A stretch of DNA of 64,000 nt from Actinophytocola sp044466355 (lineage in GTDB: Bacteria; Actinomycetota; Actinomycetes; Mycobacteriales; Pseudonocardiaceae), in assembly GCF_044466355.1 (NCBI RefSeq), contig NZ_JBITMQ010000016.1:1-64000 (forward strand), given 5' to 3'. Below are positions 41,901 through 48,352 of the stretch, in pieces (the first letter of the stretch is position 1; each line of letters starts with the position of its first letter). The notes beneath the pieces were generated by a model. The model was not told the origin of the DNA. It worked only from the letters and a program-made list of their open reading frames with translations, and did no database searches. Both the position numbers and the translations under genes were made by a program.

Positions 41901-42369
41901 CGGAGCCACCCGTGTTCTTGACGGTCAGCACCTCGACCCGCTTGTCCTCGGTGACGGCGGCGCTGAAGCCGTCACTCAGGAAGGTCGACATGGCGGCGCT
42001 GCCGCCGGACAGGGCGTTGTTGATCCCGGTGGTGGTCGCGCGACCGGCGAAGGGCAGTGCGGCGAACAGGGCGAACTGGTTGTCCTCGTCGATGGCGTGC
42101 TGTAGCCGGGTGTTCAGGAAATCCGTGAGGTCCGCGTCGGAACCGGTCAGTGCGGTCTTCGCCTCGCGGCGGACCGCCTTGCCGCCGATCTTGTACTGCC
42201 ACAGCGCCCGACCTCGGGGGGTGTCCGGCAGACCCCCCTCCGTCGGGGTGGTCTCCGCGGCCGCGTTGCCGGCGCCGGCGAACGCGAACCCGGTGGGCAG
42301 GACGGTCAGTGCGGCGGCGCCACCGAATGCGCGGAGCACCCGGCGTCTGGTCCATTCGTTCGAGGACAT
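38950..42369 (-). CDS. Tat-exported ALF-repeat protein with Ala-rich coiled coils
   Basis: The product has 1139 residues. A Tat signal (TRRRVLRAFGG, residues 7-17) is followed by ALF repeats, in which units such as ALNTNTLAAFTEFIDEGQY recur up to about residue 235 and again around 560-740. Two very long Ala-rich helical regions (about 240-540 and 745-960) contain Ala at nearly every second position, so they are TolA-like coiled coils. A hydrophobic stretch (about 1005-1060) precedes a compact C-terminal domain (LEHYYEDIGSWTDHR) that could be an effector. It has no recognisable enzyme motif. It is the last gene of a three-gene secreted operon; GTG 42372 is an alternative start. Confidence 0.85.
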   Translation of the reverse strand: MSSNEWTRRRVLRAFGGAAALTVLPTGFAFAGAGNAAAETTPTEGGLPDTPRGRALWQYKIGGKAVRREAKTALTGSDADLTDFLNTRLQHAIDEDNQFALFAALPFAGRATTTGINNALSGGSAAMSTFLSDGFSAAVTEDKRVEVLTVKNTGGSAVQRAADDALNTNTLAAFTEFIDEGQYPAHHEDARVLVFGMLATASPQVKLYAERALDAGTPGAIGWFLRTGQYIARARDEESATIEQLVGIVEREGRIAQQCTDQAVALSNAAKEAAVKAKQAALAALDEARAAQNDVRRSARAANAAARAARNAAACATTAISASRTAQAAARRAAYAAQAAAHATAAAGRAAASAYNAAISASKNASTAAAARNAAETARNAAGKARDAARAAEWARVASWGAVVAGSAAAAAATDAASAATASADAAAAAGVAQAEAEEARQAAAVANAAAARANRAAAAARSFANQASSAAAAARDAANSAADHADAAAAAAEEAADHAGEAIDYANRSTAAAQKAVTAANLAMDTVNQARTVEQAARDAEAASLTEEIELGVELAQRDARAEADGRASLARQQTQNALTDEAIRTLIADAETALRDGDTGQAVTLGRQAAVKLITTGVTRSWTRSAAEFAVAGGDEDVLAWLRTDRLLSQRQDDNESVAAVATVSTVAVATAAAQALDNDDPAAVTEFLTTGAVNAAAEDNRVLIFDILAGGPGPAVRAAAQAALDDGSAAALHHFLKVSIVDASAEDDQVEAYRLLNEGGPYTKAAAQIALAGTTTMRRGFVAGTQFDTAQLDQDRAAHIAAIRAAIAHAARVASKALENAALASKAAAEARQAADEAVTWANKAAGYAADAERSATEAANNATAAEQSAADAERSADQAAQAAAVANRARRSANYSMLRALDSAGRAVGYARDAQVSAYNARASAIQAGQDAAAAATAATEARIIAIQAADAETAVVTHGAVTNAQEHDDAGTDLHSDDPDAHGDSSIFGLWPFTVEETAAFMAKYYDGLADWAGLVSNIAGVGALFTAPALPLSAVLSAIGTTAKVTSILAGYGAAVASGVAYGWESKKFHTALGKAMVNTVFTGIGMTKLGKYIRDGSDAPLGHTLEHYYEDIGSWTDHRVEDAIGWVHNLFD

Positions 42370-42396
42370 CACGGATTTCCTTTCACAGGCAGGGAC

Positions 42397-44271
42397 TTAC
42401 CAGCCGAAGTTGCTCAGGCCGGTGCCGTACTGGATCTGGTTGAACCCGGCTGCGTTGATCGTCTTCGTGTAGGTGAGGGTGATGGAGCCGTACGGATCGA
42501 CTGCCACCGCGGGCTCGACGTCAGGGCCGGAGTTGGCCACGGGGGTGGCCTGCAGCGTCGGCAGCCTGCCGGTGGTGCTGCCGTCCGCGTTGACGCCCCG
42601 CAGGTACACCTGGCCGCCGTACCGCCAGGTGACGACGGCGCGCCGCTGGTCGTCGACACCGACCTCCGGTTCCGCCCCGTTCGGGCCGTAGTTGATGGCA
42701 CCCGCGGCGCCCGCCGCGGTGAACGACCGGACCGCGACCCGGCGGTTGGCGGTGCCGTCGTCCTGCCAGCCCACGACGAAGTTGCCCGCGTAGTCGGCGG
42801 CGATGCTCGCGTCCCGCCGGTCCCCGGTGCCGCCGGCGGACCGGAACGTCAGGGATTCCGAGCCGGTGGGGGAGAACCCGCGCAGGCGGAGGTCGAACTC
42901 ACCGTTGCCGTCGTTGTCGGTTTCCCAGACCACCACCGCGTCACCGTCGGCACCCATCGCCACGTCGGGGTCCTGGTTGGGGCCCGCGCCGGGGCTGATG
43001 ATCTGTTCCCATTTCTTCGCGGTGATGGCGGAGTAGAACGCCAGGTGCACCTGTTTCGGGGCGCCGTTCCAGGTTTCGAAGGCGATGGCGAAGCCGGTGC
43101 CGTTCGGGTCGGCGGCGATACTGGGGTTCTGCTGCTGCCCGGGCGTGTTCGCGTTGACCACGACCGCGCCGGTCTCGTGCGCGACGGAGTCGAACGTCTT
43201 CACCTTGATGTCGTAGTACCGGTTGCCGTCGTGGTCGTCCGCGTAGGTGACGATTGTCGTGCCGTCGTCGCGGACCGCGACGTCGGGCTGGATGTGTTTC
43301 CAGTCCGCCGCGCCGGTCGAGGTGACCGGGCGGGTGAACTTGGCCCGCCCGTCCTGGTAGACGCGCAGGAAGACGTTGGTGCCGACGGTGTCGGCGGGGT
43401 TGGTGCCCAGCCGGTCGTCTTCCCACACCACCGCGGTGAACCTGCCGTTGTGCGAGGTCGCGACCGCGGAGTCGGTCTGGTTGTCGCCGCTGACCGAGTG
43501 CGCGTTGGTCCAGTAGGCGCTCTGTGCGACGTCCGCGATCCACGGCCGCACGTCGTCGACACGGGTGTCGACGGCGCCGGTGCGGGTCTCGGTCGCCGGT
43601 GTGCCGAAGCAGCCGCCCTGCCAGGAACGGCTGTTCACCGCGGCCACCTCGACGCCCGCGCCGGTGGTGCGCAGCGCGGGACCGCCCGTGTCACCTGCGC
43701 ACACGGCGGCACCGTTCTGCCCGGTGAGCGCGAGGTCCCCGCCGGTGACCGCGTCGACGGTGAAGGTGCCGGTGTGCTGGTGCAGCGGGGCCCATTCGGT
43801 GGCGGTGCGGCCGTAGGCGGGGAGCGTCAGCTGCTCGCCCGCCGTCGGCGCGGTCGAGCTGACCGCCACGGGGCTGACCCCCGGGACGGGCAGGGCGATC
43901 TGGGCCATCATCAGGTCCCGCGACTCGTGCGGCACGAGCCGGACCACGTTCCGCACCGCGCCCGCGGTGGTCGTGAGGTCGGGTCGGCCGATCGTGGCGG
44001 TGACGGTCTGGGGCGGCGTGCCCGACGGCGGGGTGTCGGTGCCGGGCGTGGTCACGAAGCAGCTGGCGGCGGTGAGCACCCAGGAGGGCGCGACCAGTGC
44101 GCCCGTGCAGGCGCGGGTGCCTGCGCCGATGTCCAGCCGCACGACGAACGTGTGGTTCGCGGAGCCGCCGACGACGGCCGCAGCGGGCGCGGTCGTCACC
44201 GCGGCGGCGGCCAGGGCCAGGCACGACACCAAGGCCAGTCTGGTCGAGCGGGTCCGGGTGGGTCTTGTCAT
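42397..44271 (-). CDS. Secreted trypsin-like protein with degenerate catalytic triad
   Basis: The product has 624 residues. A signal peptide (about 1-35) is followed by an S1 trypsin-like domain (VVGGSANHTFVV to about 240). The His of TAAHC is Ser (LTAASCF) and the Ser of GDSGGP is Thr (CAGDTGGPAL); the Asp in SRDLMM is kept. It is therefore probably inactive, or has unusual chemistry. Residues about 255-620 form a propeller-like array with repeated DVAVRDDGT, SIAADPNGT and DVAMGADGD phrases. The domain may bind rather than cut. It lies 27 bp upstream of the ALF-repeat gene in the same operon. Confidence 0.88.
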   Translation of the reverse strand: MTRPTRTRSTRLALVSCLALAAAAVTTAPAAAVVGGSANHTFVVRLDIGAGTRACTGALVAPSWVLTAASCFVTTPGTDTPPSGTPPQTVTATIGRPDLTTTAGAVRNVVRLVPHESRDLMMAQIALPVPGVSPVAVSSTAPTAGEQLTLPAYGRTATEWAPLHQHTGTFTVDAVTGGDLALTGQNGAAVCAGDTGGPALRTTGAGVEVAAVNSRSWQGGCFGTPATETRTGAVDTRVDDVRPWIADVAQSAYWTNAHSVSGDNQTDSAVATSHNGRFTAVVWEDDRLGTNPADTVGTNVFLRVYQDGRAKFTRPVTSTGAADWKHIQPDVAVRDDGTTIVTYADDHDGNRYYDIKVKTFDSVAHETGAVVVNANTPGQQQNPSIAADPNGTGFAIAFETWNGAPKQVHLAFYSAITAKKWEQIISPGAGPNQDPDVAMGADGDAVVVWETDNDGNGEFDLRLRGFSPTGSESLTFRSAGGTGDRRDASIAADYAGNFVVGWQDDGTANRRVAVRSFTAAGAAGAINYGPNGAEPEVGVDDQRRAVVTWRYGGQVYLRGVNADGSTTGRLPTLQATPVANSGPDVEPAVAVDPYGSITLTYTKTINAAGFNQIQYGTGLSNFGW

Positions 44272-44309
44272 GACGGAGTTCCTCACGCGGTGCTGGGAGC
44301 GGTGGCCGG

Positions 44310-44834
44310 TCAACGCGAGACCGTGATTTCCAGCAGCATGTACTCGCCGCCGGTACCGTTCGGGTCACTCTCACCGACGCCCGCGAAGGTGTTCGGCGGC
44401 ACGTCGTACGTCTTCGTCGTCGTGCCGTCGTCGGGGGTCAGGACGACCTCACTGTCGAAGTTCCCGGTGCGCACGCCGTACACGGACGGCATCTCCAGGG
44501 TCAGGTGCCCGGTGTTCCCGGAGACGTTGAAGCACACGTAGCCGGTGCCGGGCTGGCCCCGCGCGGCGATCCGCAGCAGGTCGGGATCGGTCGTGTCGGC
44601 GGGGCACTGGGCGAGCAGCACGATGTGGCCGTCGCCGCGCTTGAGCAGGAATCCGCGCTCCGCCTGGATCTGCGCGGCCTGCGGGTAGTTGAAGTCCTCG
44701 ATCGCGAACGGTGGTGCCTCGTCGGCCTGCGGGGCCACGTCGGCTCCGGCCGGCGCGGCGCCGGTGCCGAAGGCGAGGAAGGCGGCGGCCGCGGCGAGCG
44801 TGGCGGCCAGCGCCGCTCTCAACGGGTGTCTCAT
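44310..44834 (-). CDS. Small exported protein, first gene of the ALF operon
   Basis: The product has 174 residues. A signal peptide (about 1-31, ending AGADVA) is followed by a beta-rich domain of about 140 residues with two Cys (AQCPAD, YVCFNV) that could form a disulfide. ATG 44834 follows AGGAGA by 6 bp. I do not recognise the family. Its position upstream of the trypsin-like and ALF genes suggests all three act together outside the cell. Confidence 0.75.
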   Translation of the reverse strand: MRHPLRAALAATLAAAAAFLAFGTGAAPAGADVAPQADEAPPFAIEDFNYPQAAQIQAERGFLLKRGDGHIVLLAQCPADTTDPDLLRIAARGQPGTGYVCFNVSGNTGHLTLEMPSVYGVRTGNFDSEVVLTPDDGTTTKTYDVPPNTFAGVGESDPNGTGGEYMLLEITVSR

Positions 44835-44916
44835 ACGGGTCTCCTGTGGCGGTGAACTCCGGCGCTGACGTGCGGCCGTGTCCGGCGGCGATGAGCCGGG
44901 ACGAGTCGCGGGGGGT

Positions 44917-44935
44917 ACATGCCTGACAAGCATGT
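44917..44935. promoter_or_regulatory. ACATGC-N7-GCATGT dyad
   Basis: Perfect 6-bp arms flank CTGACAA. The dyad lies 82 bp before the start of the minus-strand secreted operon and is a candidate operator. Confidence 0.45.
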
Positions 44936-44943
44936 TCACGGCG

Positions 44944-44983
44944 TTATCGCGGAGGCATCGCGCACGGCGGGCGTCCGCGATAA
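44944..44983. promoter_or_regulatory. TTATCGCGGA / TCCGCGATAA inverted repeat
   Basis: Ten-base perfect arms (44944-44953 and 44974-44983) are 20 bp apart. A third related word, GTGATAACG, follows at 44988. The cluster of GATAA words lies in the divergent region between the secreted operon and the small Cys-Cys peptide gene. AfsR-type regulators bind spaced direct repeats, so the neighbouring regulator is only one possible ligand. Confidence 0.4.
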
Positions 44984-45054
44984 GCCCGTGATAACGAGGT
45001 CGCTTACGCTGTCGTCACGCCGGTGCCCGCACGACGTGATGGAGCGGTAGACCC

Positions 45055-45255
45055 ATGAACAGACTCGGCAACGCCGTTCGGGCGGCGGTCGCCGCCGCCG
45101 TGTTCGCGCTGCCGGTGGCCACCGGCATCGGACTGGCCATCGCACCGGCCATCGCACCGCCGAACGCACCGGGCAGCGGGCCGGTCATGAACACCGCCGG
45201 TCCGGGGTGCTGCACCGGCACGCCGTGGGGCGAGATCGCGGAACCGGCGGTCTGA
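45055..45255 (+). CDS. Small exported peptide with Cys-Cys motif
   Basis: The product has 66 residues. A positively charged start and hydrophobic core (about 1-35) look like a signal peptide, leaving a 30-residue tail containing GPGCCTGTPWGE. GGAG lies about 12 bp upstream of ATG 45055. It ends 4 bp before the 3' end of the convergent AfsR-like gene. It could be a secreted signal, toxin or regulatory peptide. No modifying enzyme is next to it, so a RiPP reading is weak. Confidence 0.55.
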   Translation: MNRLGNAVRAAVAAAVFALPVATGIGLAIAPAIAPPNAPGSGPVMNTAGPGCCTGTPWGEIAEPAV

Positions 45256-45259
45256 GCCC

Positions 45260-48187
45260 TCACACCCCGAGGCCGGCGAGCAACGTGGTGGCGCGCCGGA
45301 GGGGGTCGGTCAGGTCGTGGTCGGTGAACGAGACCATGGCCGTGGTGAGCAGTTCTGCCGCTCGCGCGGACCTGCCGTGCTCGGCGAGCACGCCGGCGAG
45401 TTCAAGCAGTATCTCGGCCCGGCCGCTGTGTTCCATGGCGCGTTCCCGTAGCGCGGCGGCGGTGAGCATGGCCTGCTCGGCGGCGTCGAGCTCGCCGAGC
45501 TTGGCGTGGACCCGGCCCAGGCGGTGCTGGATCCGGCTCTCCCCGGCGATGTCGCCCGCGGCGCGCACCTTCCCGACGAGTTCGGTGAGCACGGCCCGGG
45601 CCTCGGTGTACCGTCCCTGGCTGATCATCAGCTCGGACATCCGGAACCGGAGTTGGGTCGTGACCCGGTGGTTGGCGGCCGAGCCCGCGATCCGCACCGC
45701 GACGGTCAGCCGCTGTTCCGCCCGCTCGATCAGGCCGGTGTCGATGTCGATCTTGGCGAGTTCGCCGAGCACGTGCGCCTGCCCGATGAGGTCGCCGACC
45801 TCCTGGAACCCGTCGAGCGCCCGGGAGAAGAGCCCGCCCGCCCGGTCGCCGTCCTGGTAGCCGCGGTCGAGCAGGCCGAGGTCACGGAGCGCCAGTGCCG
45901 CGCCGTGGCGGTCGCCGAGCGCGGTGAACGTGGTGAGCGCGGGCAGCAGGTACTCCTCCGCCACCTCGTACGGTCGTGCCCTGCTCAGGTGCAGTGAGCC
46001 GAGCGAGCAGAGCAGCGCGGCCTCGCCTCGGCGGAGACCGGCCGCGCGAACCGCGGCGAGGGCCTGTTCGTGGGTGCGGGCCCAGTCGTCGAACAGGCAC
46101 CGTGCCTCGAACGCCGTCACCAGCGTGCACGCGAGGTCCCAGCACGCCTCGGCCAGCCCGCTCGTGGCGGCCAGTTCGACGGCCGCGCACAGGTTCGCGT
46201 GCTCGGCGTCCAGCCACCGGAACGGGTCGTCCGCCAGCACGCCATCCACATAGGACCGCGGGGGCGGCAGCCGGGGCGCGTCGCCGTGCAGCACCGTGAA
46301 GTCGCCGCCGTAGATCCGCCGGTGCGCCTCGTCGACGATGGCCAGCCAGCCACCGGTCACCCTGGTCACGGCGGCGAGCCAGTCCGCGTCGGACTCCTCG
46401 GCGTCCAGCCGCTCCCTGGCGAACAGCCGGATCAGGTTGTGGAACTTGTAGCGCGGGCCGCCGCCGGGATCGAGGCCCGCGATCTCCAGCATCTGCGCGT
46501 CGACGAGCAGTTCGAGCAGGTCGAACGCGGCGTAGTAGTCGATGTCGAGCACGGCGGCGGCGAACCAGCCGGGGAAGCTCGCCCCGTCGAACACGCTGAG
46601 CAGCCGCAGCAGCCTGCGTGCCTCGGGGTCGAGGCCGTCGTAGGTCATGGCCAGGCTGGCGCGGACCATCAGGTCGCCGTGCGTGAGCTCGTCGAGTCTT
46701 CGGCGCTCGTCCGACAGCCGTTCCAGCATCCAGGCCAGCGACCAGTGCGGCCTCGCCGCGAGCCTGGCCGCCACGATCCGCATGGCCAGCGGCAACCCGC
46801 CGACCAGCCGGAACAGTGCGTGCGCGGCGTCGGGCTCCGCGGTGATCCGCTCCTCGCCGACGACCTTCGCGAGCAGCTCGAGCGCGTGTTCGGCGCCCAG
46901 CACGTCGACGTCGAACCGCAGTGCGCCGGGCAGCCCGGCGAGCCGTGCGCGGCTGGTGACGAGCACGGCGCTGTCCCCGGTCCCCGGCAGCAGCGGCCGG
47001 AGCTGGCCCTCGTCCGCCACGTCGTCGAGCACCACCAGCGTCCGCCTGGTCGCCAGCACCTGCCGGTACAGCTCGGCCCGTTCGTCGAGATCGTCCGGGA
47101 CGGCCTCGCCCGGCACGCCGACCGCGCGCAGGAACCGGCCGAGCGCCTCCAGTGGGCTCGCGGGCGTCGACCGCGCGCCGCCGAGGTCACGGTAGAGCTG
47201 GCCGTCAGGGAAGGCAGCCCGCAGCAGGTGCGCGACGTGGACCGCCAGCGTGCTCTTGCCGACCCCCGGTTTCCCGGTCAGCACCACCACCCGCGTCCCG
47301 GCACGGAGCACCCGCTCGATCTCCGCGATGAGGTCGTCCCGGCCGGTGATGTCCTCGGTGTCCGCGGGCAGCTGGGACAACGAGGACACCTCGGGGGTGC
47401 GGGCCGGGCCGCGACCGTCCGGCGCCGGGTCCGCGCCGCCGGCCAGGATCGTCGCCTCCAGCGCGCGTAGTTCGTCGCCTGGTTCCAGGCCGAGCTGGTC
47501 GATCAGCAAGGCGCGCCCCGTCCGGTAGACGTCGAGCGCGTCCGCCTGCCGTCCCGACCGGTACAGGGCGAGCATCAGGAGCGCGCGTAGCCGTTCCCGC
47601 AGCGGGTTGGCGTCGACCAGCTCGCTGAGCTCGTCGACCAGCTGCCGGTGCCTGCCGAGCCGCAACTCGAGGTCGAACCTCGTCTCGGTCGCGGACAACC
47701 GGCGCTCGTCGAACTGGACCGCGATGCTCCGCAGCACCGGGCTGCGCAGGCCGGCCAGCGCGGGACCGCGCCACAACGCCAGGGCGGCGGCGAGCAGGCC
47801 GGCCGCCTCGGCGGGATCACCCGCCCGAACCGCGTCGTCGGCGCCGGCCACGTGCGCGCCGAACACCTGCGCGTCGAGCTCCCCGTCCGCCACGCGCATG
47901 AGGTACCCCGGCGGCTTGGTGACGATGGACGCCGGCAGCCCGATCCTGCCGAGGTTCGCCCGCAGCGCGGACACGCAGATCTGCACCTGTGTGCGTGCCG
48001 TGGCCGGTGGGTCGGTGTCCCAGACGGCGTCGATCAGCCGGTCGATGCTGACGACCCGGTTCGCGTTGAGCAGCAACACGCACAACACGATCTCCTGCCG
48101 GCCAGGCCGGACGATGGCCTGCTCGCCCTCGTGGCCGACCTCCAGCGGGCCCAACAGGCGATAGATCGTGCGGTCACCTTGAGCCAC
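45260..48187 (-). CDS. AfsR/SARP-family regulator (BTAD-NB-ARC-TPR)
   Basis: The product has about 975 residues. In order: an OmpR-like winged helix (about 8-98), the bacterial transcriptional activator domain (about 105-250), an NB-ARC ATPase with P-loop GKPGVGKS (305-312) and LVVLDDV as Walker B, and C-terminal TPR-like helices (about 680-975). AfsR proteins hydrolyse ATP and activate specialised-metabolism genes. GTG 48187 is preferred because GGAGGG lies 5-6 bp upstream; GTG 48205 is in frame. Its targets may include the divergent gene at 48353 or the neighbouring secreted operon. Confidence 0.93.
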   Translation of the reverse strand: MAQGDRTIYRLLGPLEVGHEGEQAIVRPGRQEIVLCVLLLNANRVVSIDRLIDAVWDTDPPATARTQVQICVSALRANLGRIGLPASIVTKPPGYLMRVADGELDAQVFGAHVAGADDAVRAGDPAEAAGLLAAALALWRGPALAGLRSPVLRSIAVQFDERRLSATETRFDLELRLGRHRQLVDELSELVDANPLRERLRALLMLALYRSGRQADALDVYRTGRALLIDQLGLEPGDELRALEATILAGGADPAPDGRGPARTPEVSSLSQLPADTEDITGRDDLIAEIERVLRAGTRVVVLTGKPGVGKSTLAVHVAHLLRAAFPDGQLYRDLGGARSTPASPLEALGRFLRAVGVPGEAVPDDLDERAELYRQVLATRRTLVVLDDVADEGQLRPLLPGTGDSAVLVTSRARLAGLPGALRFDVDVLGAEHALELLAKVVGEERITAEPDAAHALFRLVGGLPLAMRIVAARLAARPHWSLAWMLERLSDERRRLDELTHGDLMVRASLAMTYDGLDPEARRLLRLLSVFDGASFPGWFAAAVLDIDYYAAFDLLELLVDAQMLEIAGLDPGGGPRYKFHNLIRLFARERLDAEESDADWLAAVTRVTGGWLAIVDEAHRRIYGGDFTVLHGDAPRLPPPRSYVDGVLADDPFRWLDAEHANLCAAVELAATSGLAEACWDLACTLVTAFEARCLFDDWARTHEQALAAVRAAGLRRGEAALLCSLGSLHLSRARPYEVAEEYLLPALTTFTALGDRHGAALALRDLGLLDRGYQDGDRAGGLFSRALDGFQEVGDLIGQAHVLGELAKIDIDTGLIERAEQRLTVAVRIAGSAANHRVTTQLRFRMSELMISQGRYTEARAVLTELVGKVRAAGDIAGESRIQHRLGRVHAKLGELDAAEQAMLTAAALRERAMEHSGRAEILLELAGVLAEHGRSARAAELLTTAMVSFTDHDLTDPLRRATTLLAGLGV

Positions 48188-48352
48188 TGGCGCCCTCCGC
48201 TTCACTCAGCGACTCGCCGTCGCCGGCGCCGCATCATCGTGCGTGAACGGTCGGGCAAGGTCAACCGGAAAGTGATGGCGGTGTCACGGTCCGGCAGCCG
48301 CCCGCCGACGGGTCCGTGCCACCGGGAAGATCCTGTTTGGAATGCTGCGGGG

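Noticed and set aside
47648..48352. N-terminal extension of the three-repeat membrane protein
   Set aside because: The extra sequence is antisense to the AfsR-like gene, and the signal-peptide-like start at 48353 fits better.
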